Assembly: GCA_036004445.1 (NCBI GenBank)
Contig: DASYRL010000012.1
Coordinates: 32,704 to 96,703 of the forward strand
Reading direction: 5' to 3'
Length of the DNA stretch: 64,000 nucleotides
DNA from: DASXUC01 sp036004445
Lineage (GTDB): Bacteria; Sysuimicrobiota; Sysuimicrobiia; Sysuimicrobiales; Kaftiobacteriaceae
The position numbers and the translations under genes were made by a program. Positions 42,223 through 49,604 of this stretch are shown piece after piece. The notes under the pieces are model-generated. The model was not told where the DNA came from. It saw only the letters and a list, made by a program, of their open reading frames with translations, and searched no databases. Positions within the stretch are counted from its first letter, which is position 1, and each line of letters starts with the position of its first letter.

Positions 42223-43062
42223 ATGGATCCCACGCCGTCCGGTCCGGTGCCGGAGCTGACCGAGCACCCCGGCCGCGGCCGGCTGGTCTCGGTCGCCTTG
42301 CTGGAGAGGGCCCCCTGGTGGGCCCTCGTCCTGCTTATCGGCGGCATCGCCGCGGTCACGGCGATGTTGCGTTCGCCGGTGTACGTGGAGACCTACGACT
42401 TCCTCGCGCCGGCGATCCTCGTCACGCTCCAGCTCGCCGTGTACGCCTACGTGGTGGCGATGCTGCTGGGGCTGATCGCGGCGCTGGGGCAGATCTCCAA
42501 GAACCCCTTCGTCTCCACGCCCGCCCGGCTGTACGTCGAGGTGATCCGGGGCGTCCCGCTGCTGGTGCAGATCATCTACATCGCCTTCGTGCTGACGCCG
42601 GCGCTCGCCGATCTGTTTCGCGGCGCAGGCCTGGCGTCGGTCGGCCTATGGTTCCGCCGCGACATCGTGCGCGCCGTGCTGGCCCTGGGCATCGGCTACG
42701 GCGCGTACCTGGCGGAGGTGTACCGGGCGGGGATTCAGTCGATCGGCAGGGGCCAGACCGAGGCCGCCCGCTCGCTGGGGATGACGCCGTGGCAGACGAT
42801 GCGGTACGTCGTCCTGCCCCAGGCGATCCGCGTGATCCTGCCGCCGCTGGGGAATGACTTCGTGTCCATGCTGAAGGACTCATCGCTGGCGTCGGTGATC
42901 TCGGTGCAGGAGCTCACCTACAGCGGTCAGCTGCTCAACGCGCGAACGTTCCGCTCATTCGAGACGTACAACATGGTGGCGCTGTTGTACCTGATCATGA
43001 CGTTGGCCGGGTCGCTCGGCGTGCGTGGGCTGGAGCGGTGGGCGTCGAGGGGGAAGCACTAA
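42223..43062 (+). CDS. Amino-acid ABC transporter permease (HisM/GlnP type)
   Basis: A 279-residue permease with an N-terminal extension of about 55 residues, then the typical core: ILVTLQLAVYAYVVAMLLGL, VEVIRGVPLLVQIIYIAFVL, and the EAA loop EAARSLGMTPWQTMRYVVLPQAIR. It forms a homodimeric channel for the binding lipoprotein just upstream. The gene is followed directly by a palindrome and tRNA-Val on the opposite strand, with no ATPase gene, so an ATPase from elsewhere must be shared. Confidence 0.93.
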   Translation: MDPTPSGPVPELTEHPGRGRLVSVALLERAPWWALVLLIGGIAAVTAMLRSPVYVETYDFLAPAILVTLQLAVYAYVVAMLLGLIAALGQISKNPFVSTPARLYVEVIRGVPLLVQIIYIAFVLTPALADLFRGAGLASVGLWFRRDIVRAVLALGIGYGAYLAEVYRAGIQSIGRGQTEAARSLGMTPWQTMRYVVLPQAIRVILPPLGNDFVSMLKDSSLASVISVQELTYSGQLLNARTFRSFETYNMVALLYLIMTLAGSLGVRGLERWASRGKH

Positions 43063-43080
43063 CGAGGACCGCGGGCGTCG

Positions 43081-43112
43081 CCATGAACCCGAGCGCAGCG
43101 AGTGGTTCATGG
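43081..43112. repeat. 32-bp palindromic element at the 3' end of tRNA-Val
   Basis: CCATGAACC (43081-43089) and GGTTCATGG (43104-43112) are perfect arms around a 14-base loop. Read on the minus strand the element begins with the CCA of tRNA-Val and matches the tRNA-Gly copy, with 11 of 14 loop bases shared. Confidence 0.85.
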
Positions 43113-43186
43113 TGGGCGGTAGAGGACTTGAACCTCTGACCTCATCCATGTCAAGGATGCGCTCTAGCCAGCTGAGCTAACCGCCC
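43110..43186 (-). tRNA. tRNA-Val (GAC), CCA encoded
   Basis: On the minus strand the acceptor stem GGGCGGT pairs with ACCGCCC, followed by A and CCA. The anticodon stem CATCC/GGATG encloses TTGACAT, anticodon GAC. The D arm is TAGCTCAGCTGGCTAGAGC and the T loop TTCAAGT. The 77 bases include the CCA. Confidence 0.96.
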
Positions 43187-43198
43187 CCCCGGCCTTCT

Positions 43199-43227
43199 AT
43201 TATACGTGGTGGATGGCGAGCCGTGAA
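43199..43227 (-). promoter_or_regulatory. Probable promoter for tRNA-Val
   Basis: On the minus strand TTCACG (43227-43222) and a perfect TATAAT (43204-43199) are spaced by 17 bases, 13 bases before the tRNA 5' end. Confidence 0.7.
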
Positions 43228-43239
43228 CCGAGGTGGCAG

Positions 43240-43785
43240 ATGACGAAACGCATCATCGCAGTGCTGGTGTTGATGGTTGCGGCGGCGCCGGGGCTCAGCC
43301 GGGCCGGCGCCCCACCATACCCGCCGGACATCGCCCCAGCAAGGCAGATCGGCCCCGGTTCCCACATCGGTCCGTGGACGCTGGCGATGGGTATTGGGGG
43401 GCTGCGCCGGGCGCTCGGCGAGCCGGCGTCATCGGCGCCCCGCCCGATGTTCGACCAGCAGGCCGGCTGGACGGGGTACGTCTGGACCGTCCCGGACGGC
43501 ACCCTGACCGCCTGGGCCCGCGACGGCAAGACCATCGGCTACCTCGAACTGCGCGACAGCCGCGCCTTCCGCACCAGCAAGTTGATTGGTGTGGGGTCCA
43601 CGAACCTGGACGTCGAGGCCGCGTACGGACCGGCACCGGTCCGGACTTCCATCCCCGGGGCCTCGCGCTACATCTACAATGCCCTCGGGCTGGCGGTGTT
43701 CACCCAGGGAACGTCCAGCGGATTCATCGCCGTGGCCGTCGCCATCTTCCCGCCCGGCACCGCGGCGAAGTTCTGGAAGTTCTAG
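43240..43785 (+). CDS. Exported protein of unknown function, directly upstream of a ligand-gated channel gene
   Basis: A 181-residue protein; ATG 43240 follows GAGGTGGC and opens a signal peptide (MTKRIIAVLVLMVAAAPG, then LSRAGA). The mature part of about 150 residues holds GPWTLAMGIGGLRRALGEP, GYVWTVPDGTLTAWARDG and a C-terminal hydrophobic stretch, which together suggest a small beta-rich periplasmic or surface domain. I do not recognise a family. Its stop is immediately followed by the ATG of the channel homologue, with no spacer, so the two are almost certainly co-translated. Confidence 0.75.
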   Translation: MTKRIIAVLVLMVAAAPGLSRAGAPPYPPDIAPARQIGPGSHIGPWTLAMGIGGLRRALGEPASSAPRPMFDQQAGWTGYVWTVPDGTLTAWARDGKTIGYLELRDSRAFRTSKLIGVGSTNLDVEAAYGPAPVRTSIPGASRYIYNALGLAVFTQGTSSGFIAVAVAIFPPGTAAKFWKF

Positions 43786-44751
43786 ATGAAGCGTCTGCTC
43801 CTCGCGGCGATGTGCGCAGTGTACGCGGGCATGATCCCAGCCGCGCACGCGGCGGCCCCGGTTCCACCCGCGACCGTTGCGGACCCGGTGCAGGTGAGAG
43901 TCGGAACGTATCTCCTCAACCTCGGACGCCTCGACACGGGCACCGGCACCTACACGATGGATGTGTACATCAGCATGACCTGCGATCGTCCGTGCGATCC
44001 GACGGCGTTCGAGATCATGAATGGCCGGGCGACGGAGCGCGTGATGGTCGACAATAAGCCGCGGCGGAAGGTCTTCCGGCTGCAGGCCTCGCTGTCCTCG
44101 GAGATGGACCTGCGGAACTATCCGTTCGATACGCACATGCTCGGGATCGTCATCGAAGACGGCAAGCTCGCCGCCGCGGGGGAGGTCGGACAGACCACCG
44201 ATGATCAGATCTACCTCGTCGAGGCAGCGAAGAGCGGGATCGCGCCGACGGTCCGCGTGGCGGGTTGGGAGGTCAACCACCTCTGGCGGGCCACCACCAC
44301 CGACGTCTTCTACGCGCCGTTTGGCGAGACGTACTCCCGCTACCAGTTCGCCGTACGGATCTACCGCCCGGTGCTCAGCGCCGTCCTCAAAGTGGTCCTG
44401 CCCGCGATCTTTCTGGTCATCGTCGGGCTGGTCTCGCTGCTGCTGGCGCCGGATAAGGTCACCCAGCGTCTCACCGTGGGGACATCCGCCCTGGTCGGCT
44501 CCGTGCTGCTGCACCTCAATCTGACGTCGGCGATTCCACCGGTGGGGTACCTGACGTTTGCCGACAAGTTCATGCTGTTTAACTACGTACCGCTGGTGCT
44601 CGCGATCGTCGCGAGCGTCGTCATGCTGTGGTTTACCGACCGCGCGCAGACCGACCGCGCGCACCGCGTGCACGTGATCTCAGGGATTTCGATCCCGATC
44701 ATCTGGGTTGTGCTCCAGGGGATGAACCTGCTGACTCTGGCCGCCCGCTAG
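43786..44751 (+). CDS. Pentameric ligand-gated ion channel homologue (GLIC/ELIC-type)
   Basis: A 321-residue protein with the prokaryotic Cys-loop-receptor architecture. A signal peptide (1-23) leads to an extracellular beta-sandwich, with VRVGTYLLNLGRLDTGTGTY near the start and the Pro-loop motif DLRNYPFDTHML (108-119). Four membrane helices follow: M1 ~196-220, M2 ~228-248 (RLTVGTSALVGSVLL), the M2-M3 turn SAIPPVGYLTFAD, M3 ~263-283 and M4 ~296-318. As in other bacterial members the disulfide cysteines of the loop are absent (Cys66 and Cys70 lie elsewhere). The M3-M4 linker is short. Ligand and ion selectivity are not predictable; the M2 -1' position seems to be Gln. It converges on the diguanylate cyclase gene. 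Confidence 0.85.
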   Translation: MKRLLLAAMCAVYAGMIPAAHAAAPVPPATVADPVQVRVGTYLLNLGRLDTGTGTYTMDVYISMTCDRPCDPTAFEIMNGRATERVMVDNKPRRKVFRLQASLSSEMDLRNYPFDTHMLGIVIEDGKLAAAGEVGQTTDDQIYLVEAAKSGIAPTVRVAGWEVNHLWRATTTDVFYAPFGETYSRYQFAVRIYRPVLSAVLKVVLPAIFLVIVGLVSLLLAPDKVTQRLTVGTSALVGSVLLHLNLTSAIPPVGYLTFADKFMLFNYVPLVLAIVASVVMLWFTDRAQTDRAHRVHVISGISIPIIWVVLQGMNLLTLAAR

Positions 44752-45839
44752 ACGGCACCGACCCGGTTCCCGCCGGTGCCCTTCACCCGGTACATAGCCC
44801 GGTCCGCCGCGTCGAGGAGTTCCTGGCTGCTCGTACCGTCGCGCGGAAACGAGGCCATGCCGATACTGGCCGTCAGCGTCATGCCTTCGAGCAGGGAGAC
44901 GTCCTCGATGTTCGTCCGGATCCGCTCGGCCACGCGCGCGGCCTCGGCGCGGCTCGTCTGGGGGAGGACCACGACGAACTCGTCGCCCCCGAATCGCGCC
45001 ACGAAGTCCGAGTCGCGGCTGGACCGCTGCAGGGCGGCGGCCAGCTGGCGCAGCAGGTCGTCGGCGCGCAGGTGGCCGTGGCGGTCGTTGATGTCCTTGA
45101 AGCCGTCGAGATCGACGACGACGACCACGAGCTGGGTATCATACCGGGCGGCGCGCTGGAGCTCGCGCTTCAGGTGCTCCCGCAGGGCCCGGCGGTTGCC
45201 GAGGCCGGTCAGTGGATCGGTCAGCGCAAGGCGGCTGATCTGCCGGATCTGGAACCGCATGCTGGAGAGCACCAGGGCGACGGCGTAGAACATCCCGATG
45301 TAACTGATCAGAAACGCTGCGGCCGTCTGCATGGCCCAGCGTGGGCCGCTGAACGGCACGACCCCGGCCTGGACGAGGATCGTCGAGGTTACCAGCAGGA
45401 CCGTGCTGAGCGTCGCGCTGGCCAGGGCCGCGGCGGGTCCCCGCAGCATCGCCTCGACAGCCATCGACAGCGCGTACACCCACACGAACGGACTCTGCAC
45501 GCCGCCGGTGTACGTGATGCCGATCGACAGCAGCACGAGCGCCGCGACCATGTGTGTCAAGGGCATCCAGGCCTGGTAGCGTCCTTCGCCGATCAGGCGC
45601 TCCTGGATGCGCGTGAAGGCCACCACCGCCGCCGCAATTCCGACGACCAGCCACAGCGGTACCGCGGCACCGGCGACCCGCGCCAGGAGAATGATGACGA
45701 CGACGAGGCCGGTCGCACCCAGGGTCAGGCGCAGCCCGATGCGGTGGGCGAAGACAGGACTCTCCGCCGCGGCAAACCATGAGGCCGCCAGGGGGGAGGT
45801 TTCTTGATCCTCGGGGGGCTCGGGATCGCGCTCCCTCAC
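44748..45839 (-). CDS. Membrane-bound diguanylate cyclase (GGDEF)
   Basis: About 363 residues from GTG 45839; earlier in-frame starts would overlap dtd and are rejected. Six or so hydrophobic helices (for example LTLGATGLVVVIILLARVAG) form an N-terminal membrane sensor. A C-terminal GGDEF domain follows, with DPLTGLGNRRAL, RFGGDEFVVVLPQ and DAADRAMYRVK. The catalytic GGDEF is intact, and an inhibitory RxxD site (RDSD) lies exactly five residues before it, so it should make cyclic di-GMP under product inhibition. The stop overlaps that of the ion channel gene. Confidence 0.92.
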   Translation of the reverse strand: MRERDPEPPEDQETSPLAASWFAAAESPVFAHRIGLRLTLGATGLVVVIILLARVAGAAVPLWLVVGIAAAVVAFTRIQERLIGEGRYQAWMPLTHMVAALVLLSIGITYTGGVQSPFVWVYALSMAVEAMLRGPAAALASATLSTVLLVTSTILVQAGVVPFSGPRWAMQTAAAFLISYIGMFYAVALVLSSMRFQIRQISRLALTDPLTGLGNRRALREHLKRELQRAARYDTQLVVVVVDLDGFKDINDRHGHLRADDLLRQLAAALQRSSRDSDFVARFGGDEFVVVLPQTSRAEAARVAERIRTNIEDVSLLEGMTLTASIGMASFPRDGTSSQELLDAADRAMYRVKGTGGNRVGAV

Positions 45840-45918
45840 ACTTCCGGTATACCCATCCTGCGGACGACCGCAGACTCCAGGGCAGGGGGGCCGAACTCGG
45901 GCGTGAAACGGGTGGGGG

Positions 45919-46410
45919 ATGCGTGCCGTCGTACAGCGGGTCACCGAGGCGCGGGTCCGGGTCGCCGGCGAGACCGTGGCGGAGATCGGGCGGGGATACG
46001 TCGTCCTGGTGGGAGTGAGCACATCCGATGGTCCGCACGACGCCGGCGCGCTCGCCGACAAAGTCGCCCACCTGCGGGTCCTCAGCGACGACGCGGGAAA
46101 GATGAACCGCTCGATCCTCGATGCCGGCGGCGAGGTGCTTTCTGTCTCACAGTTCACGCTGTACGGGGATACGAGCCGCGGGCGGCGCCCCAGTTTCATC
46201 GAGGCCGCCGCGCCGGCCGTGGCGGCGGTGCTTTACGAGCGGTTCAACGAGCGCCTCCGCGCGCTGGGGGTTCCGGTCCAGACCGGCGCGTTCCGGGCGA
46301 TGATGTCAGTGGAAATCTACAACGATGGGCCAGTGACAATCTTGCTGGATACTGCCGGGGAGAGTTCGGGATCAAGGGGATCAGAGGGATCAAAGGGATC
46401 CGCAGAATGA
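45919..46410 (+). CDS. dtd: D-aminoacyl-tRNA deacylase
   Basis: A 163-residue Dtd that hydrolyses D-amino acids and glycine mischarged on tRNA. It begins with the family MRAVVQRVTEARV and has the active-site blocks SVSQFTLYGDT and NDGPVTILLD. The normal family protein ends shortly after the second block; here an extra tail (GESSGSRGSEGSKGSAE) is encoded by a GGGATCA tandem repeat that forms the left arm of the downstream hairpin. It is divergent from the diguanylate cyclase gene. Confidence 0.94.
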   Translation: MRAVVQRVTEARVRVAGETVAEIGRGYVVLVGVSTSDGPHDAGALADKVAHLRVLSDDAGKMNRSILDAGGEVLSVSQFTLYGDTSRGRRPSFIEAAAPAVAAVLYERFNERLRALGVPVQTGAFRAMMSVEIYNDGPVTILLDTAGESSGSRGSEGSKGSAE

Positions 46411-46467
46411 AGAGCGACCGGGGGTACGATTGCCGATCCCCGTGATCGCCTTGATCCCTATGATCCC
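46368..46467. repeat. GGGATCA tandem/inverted repeat at the dtd 3' end
   Basis: The left arm (46368-46401) repeats GGGATCA with one or two spacer bases and lies inside the dtd coding region. The right arm (46435-46467) has GATCCCCGTGATCGCCTTGA-type complementary words. It sits between convergent dtd and an exported protein gene and likely serves as a terminator hairpin. Confidence 0.75.
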
Positions 46468-46474
46468 GCAGTCG

Positions 46475-47023
46475 TCAGTCGACCGTAAAGGTGAAATCGG
46501 GGGCCGGGAACCGCAGGAACCCGACCTGCACCGCCCACTCCAGCGTGTTTGTCCCCCGCACGAGCGGCAGGGTGATGCCGAAATTCCCCCGCGTCACCGA
46601 ACCCCGCGCCATGCTCTTGGCCTCGACGTGATTGACGATCACCGTGGCCGTGGGGTGGGACTTGATCGTCAGTGCGCCGGTCACTGCCGCCGCCATCTTC
46701 GTCAGGTCCAGGTCGATGCTCAGCCATTCCACGTACTTGGTGGCGCCGCGGGGCAGGTCGAATCTCAGCCGCCGCGTCTGTCCGTCGCTGACCGCGATCA
46801 GCGAAATCGGCAGCGTCCCGTTCACCACAAAGGTGCCGTTGTCGTTCGCGTGCGCAGTAGTCCCCGCGACGGCGATAACCGTGCCCGGCCGCGTCGTCCC
46901 GCGGACCTCCACGGTACCCGAGGCCGCCGTGTACTTGAGATCCACCGCCAGCGGCAGTGGAGTCTGTCCGATCGCCGGGGTCGCCAACAGCAGGGCCACC
47001 AGCACCAGCACGATCACCCGCAT
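46475..47023 (-). CDS. Exported protein of unknown function
   Basis: A 182-residue protein; the start at 47023 follows GGAGGAGACC and opens a signal peptide (MRVIVLVLVALLLATPAIG). The mature part looks like two short beta-sandwich repeats: GTVEVRGTTRPGTVIAVAGT resembles the bacterial Ig-like or glucodextranase-B (PF09136-type) fold that presents on cell surfaces. No catalytic motif is seen. It diverges from the thrS leader. Confidence 0.7.
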   Translation of the reverse strand: MRVIVLVLVALLLATPAIGQTPLPLAVDLKYTAASGTVEVRGTTRPGTVIAVAGTTAHANDNGTFVVNGTLPISLIAVSDGQTRRLRFDLPRGATKYVEWLSIDLDLTKMAAAVTGALTIKSHPTATVIVNHVEAKSMARGSVTRGNFGITLPLVRGTNTLEWAVQVGFLRFPAPDFTFTVD

Positions 47024-47164
47024 CAATGGTCTCCTCCATGCCCGCGTTATGGCCATCACACTCATATCACTACGCAGCGTCTCGTCGCCGAGTTCCAACA
47101 GTGCTTCAGTGTACGGGTCTGACAGCGGACCGCATAGGACCTGTGATAGCGGTGCCGCGCCGAT

Positions 47165-47194
47165 TTGACAACAATCCGGAAATCGACGTATACT
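47165..47194 (+). promoter_or_regulatory. Promoter of the thrS T-box leader
   Basis: A perfect TTGACA (47165-47170) and TATACT (47189-47194) are spaced by 18 bases. Transcription would start near 47201, at the base of the T-box stem I. Confidence 0.8.
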
Positions 47195-47318
47195 GACTTC
47201 TGATCGGCGAAGACGAGGACGAGTACGCTGCGTGCCGTTGCCCAGGAGAGAGGGGAGGATCCGGTGAGAGCTCCCTGGCGGTGCAGCTGAAGACCCCCTC
47301 CGAGCCGCCGCTTGAAAC

Positions 47319-47399
47319 GTGAAAAGTGAATCGTGAATAGTGAATCGCATCTGGAGTTTCCGGGTGGTCCGATTCACGAGTCACGATTCACGAGTCACG
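47319..47399. repeat. Family B tandem/inverted repeat, copy 3, inside the thrS T-box leader
   Basis: The left arm units are GTGAAAA, GTGAATC, GTGAATA and GTGAATC (47319-47347). The right arm units are CGATTCA, CGAGTCA, CGATTCA and CGAGTCA (47370-47399). It sits where T-box stems II/III would be. Confidence 0.9.
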
Positions 47400-47485
47400 A
47401 AGTAAGGTTGGCCGTTTTCCCCGCGTGAAGGGGTTGCGAGCGCCGCCTTCGAACTGCGTGGGCGGAAGCAGGGTGGAACCGCGGG

Positions 47486-47525
47486 CCAGCCCCTCGTCCC
47501 TATGTGGACGGGGGTGTTTTGTTTT
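47486..47525 (+). terminator. T-box-controlled terminator of thrS
   Basis: CCCCTCGTCC and GGACGGGGG form the stem around a short loop, followed by TTTTGTTTT (47517-47525). It is mutually exclusive with the T-box antiterminator. Confidence 0.88.
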
Positions 47526-47541
47526 CCGGGGGAGGACGATC

Positions 47542-49464
47542 ATGGACCGCATTAGCATTACGCTGCCGGACGGCCGCATCCGAGAGTATCCCCGCGGCGT
47601 CACGCCCGCGGAGATCGCCCGCGATGTGGGCGTGCTCGATGCCATCGTCGCGAAAGTCGACGGGCGCCTGCGCGACCTCGCGGCGCCGCTGGACCGCAGT
47701 GCCGCCGTCGAGCTGCTCGACTTCGATGCTCCGGCGGGGCGCGAAGTCTACTGGCACTCCTCGGCGCATCTGCTGGCCCAGGCGGTGAAAGAGCTGTTTC
47801 CGGAGGCCAAGCTGGCCATCGGGCCGCCGATCGAGCAGGGCTTCTACTACGACATCGACATCGGCCGGCCGTTCGAGCCCGCCGACTTGGAGCGCATCGA
47901 AACGCGCATGCGCCAGCTGGCGGCGAACGACCAGCCCATCGAGCGGGTCGAGCTGCCGCGCGAGGACGCCATCCAAATGTACGAGGCGACGGGGGAGAAG
48001 TACAAGCTGGAGCTGCTGCGCGACGACATTCCTGATGCGCGGGTCTCCTTCTACCGGCAGAACGGATTCTCCGACATGTGCCGCGGGCCGCACCTGCCCC
48101 GCACGGGGGTGATCAAGGCGATCAAACTGCTCAGCACGTCCGGGGCGTACTGGCGGGGGGACGAGCACCGCGAGATGCTCTCGCGCATCTATGGGATCAC
48201 GTTTCCGCGCCCGGACCAGCTCGATGCGCACCTCCAGCTGCTCGAAGAGGCGCGCCGGCGCGACCACCGCCGGTTGGGCCGGGAGCTCAAGCTCTTTGCC
48301 TTCGCCGAGGAGCTGGGACAGGGACTCCCGCTGTGGCTGCCCCGGGGCGCCGTGGTGCGGCGCATCCTGGAAAACTACATCGTCGATCTGGAATCCTCAC
48401 GCGGCTATCACCACGTGTTCGCACCGGACCTCGCTGCGGTGGAGCTGTACAAGATTTCGGGCCACTGGGACTACTTCCGCGAGAACATGTACCCGCCGAT
48501 GAAGGTGGACAACGAAGAGCTCGTGCTGAAGCCGATGAACTGTCCGCACCACATCATGATCTACAAGCACGAGCAGCACTCCTACCGCGACCTGCCGGTG
48601 CGGATCGCCGAACTGGGGCGGATGTACCGGTATGAGAAGTCGGGCACGCTGACGGGGCTGCATCGCGTGCGCTCCATGACGCTGAATGACGCCCACATCT
48701 TCTGCCGGCCCGACCAGGTGAAGGAGGAGTTCGCCGGCGTCGTGCGGTTGATGCAAGACGTCTACCGTGACTTCCGGATCGAGGAGTATCGACTGGACCT
48801 GGCGGTGCACGACCCGGCGGATCGGCAGTACTACCATCAGGACGAGGAGCTCTGGATGCAGGCCGAGGGCCTGTTGGGCGAAGCGCTGGACGAGCTCGGG
48901 CTCCCGTATCAGCGGGACGTCGGCGGCGCGAACTTCTACGGCCCCAAGGTCGACGTGCAGATCAAAACGGCGGCGGGGAAGGTGGAATCGCTGTCCACGA
49001 TCCAGATCGACTTCCTGCTGCCCCGGCGATTTGATCTGGAATACATCGGCGAAGACGGGAAGGCCCACCGGCCGGTGATCATCCACCGTGCGATCATCAG
49101 CACGATGGAGCGGATGATGGCGTTCCTCATCGAGCACTTCGCGGGCGACTTCCCGCTGTGGCTCGCGCCCGAGCAGGCCCGCATCCTGCCCATCGCCGAA
49201 CGGCATCTGGCGTACGCGCGGGAGGTCGCCGACGGCCTCGCCGCGCGGGGGGTGCGAGTGGAGGTCGACGTGAGCAACGAGCGGATGGGCTATAAGATTC
49301 GGCGCGCGGAAGTCGAGCACATCCCCTACATGCTCGTCGTCGGTGACAAGGAAGCCGCCAGCGGCCAGGTGGCCGTGCGCAGCCGATTCCGGGGCGACCT
49401 GGGGCCGATGCCGCTGGACGAAGTCGTCGCGAAGATCGCGCGCGAGGTCGAGACGAAAGCGTAA
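47542..49464 (+). CDS. thrS: Threonyl-tRNA synthetase
   Basis: A 640-residue class II synthetase of normal bacterial length. The N-terminal TGS domain (ISITLPDGRIREYPRGV) is followed by the editing domain with HSSAHLLAQAV and YWRGDEHREML nearby. The catalytic core has LKPMNCPHHIMIYK (Cys of the zinc site), MYRYEKSG (motif 2), and PLWLAPEQARILPIAERH starting the anticodon-binding domain. It charges threonine and edits serine. ATG 47542 follows GGGGGAGGA just past the T-box terminator. Expression should rise when uncharged tRNA-Thr binds the leader. Confidence 0.97.
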   Translation: MDRISITLPDGRIREYPRGVTPAEIARDVGVLDAIVAKVDGRLRDLAAPLDRSAAVELLDFDAPAGREVYWHSSAHLLAQAVKELFPEAKLAIGPPIEQGFYYDIDIGRPFEPADLERIETRMRQLAANDQPIERVELPREDAIQMYEATGEKYKLELLRDDIPDARVSFYRQNGFSDMCRGPHLPRTGVIKAIKLLSTSGAYWRGDEHREMLSRIYGITFPRPDQLDAHLQLLEEARRRDHRRLGRELKLFAFAEELGQGLPLWLPRGAVVRRILENYIVDLESSRGYHHVFAPDLAAVELYKISGHWDYFRENMYPPMKVDNEELVLKPMNCPHHIMIYKHEQHSYRDLPVRIAELGRMYRYEKSGTLTGLHRVRSMTLNDAHIFCRPDQVKEEFAGVVRLMQDVYRDFRIEEYRLDLAVHDPADRQYYHQDEELWMQAEGLLGEALDELGLPYQRDVGGANFYGPKVDVQIKTAAGKVESLSTIQIDFLLPRRFDLEYIGEDGKAHRPVIIHRAIISTMERMMAFLIEHFAGDFPLWLAPEQARILPIAERHLAYAREVADGLAARGVRVEVDVSNERMGYKIRRAEVEHIPYMLVVGDKEAASGQVAVRSRFRGDLGPMPLDEVVAKIAREVETKA

Positions 49465-49501
49465 GCCGAACAGCCCATCTGAGGGATAGCGGGCCGGCGT
49501 G

Positions 49502-49599
49502 CCTCCTGGCACACTGTGTCCCGTACGAAATCGGCAGATGCCTGCGCGGATCCGCGCGATACGGCAGCCGATTTCGTGCGGGACTGTGGCGTCAGGAGG
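49502..49599 (+). promoter_or_regulatory. Long inverted repeat that sequesters the comEC ribosome binding site
   Basis: Inner arms GTCCCGTACGAAATCGGC (49518-49535) and GCCGATTTCGTGCGGGAC (49567-49584) pair over 18 bases with one wobble. Outer arms CCTCCTG (49502-49508) and CAGGAGG (49593-49599) also pair, and the latter contains the AGGAGG ribosome binding site five bases before the comEC ATG. Folding would block translation. Confidence 0.7.
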
Positions 49600-49604
49600 A
49601 AGGC

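Larger units (their letters stand above)
47201..47541 (+). promoter_or_regulatory. T-box leader of thrS (tRNA-Thr-sensing)
   Basis: Stem I elements are visible: GACGAGGACGAGTA near 47215 and the distal AGAGAGGGGAGG and GGTGAGAGCTCCC. A candidate specifier codon ACC (Thr) lies at 47293-47295 after CTGAAG. The T-box proper AGGGTGGAACCGCG is at 47470-47483. A terminator (about 47486-47525) follows and would form when the tRNA is charged. Unusually, the region between stem I and the antiterminator is occupied by a family B inverted repeat (47319-47399). Confidence 0.93.

Noticed and set aside
45840..46199. N-terminal extension of the diguanylate cyclase frame into the dtd gene
   Set aside because: The extension is antisense to dtd, rich in Arg, Pro and Ser, and has no membrane helix; GTG 45839 gives a sensible protein.
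47425..47541. Upstream extension of the thrS reading frame by 39 codons
   Set aside because: It would run through the T-box and its terminator; the conserved TGS domain and a strong ribosome binding site support ATG 47542.
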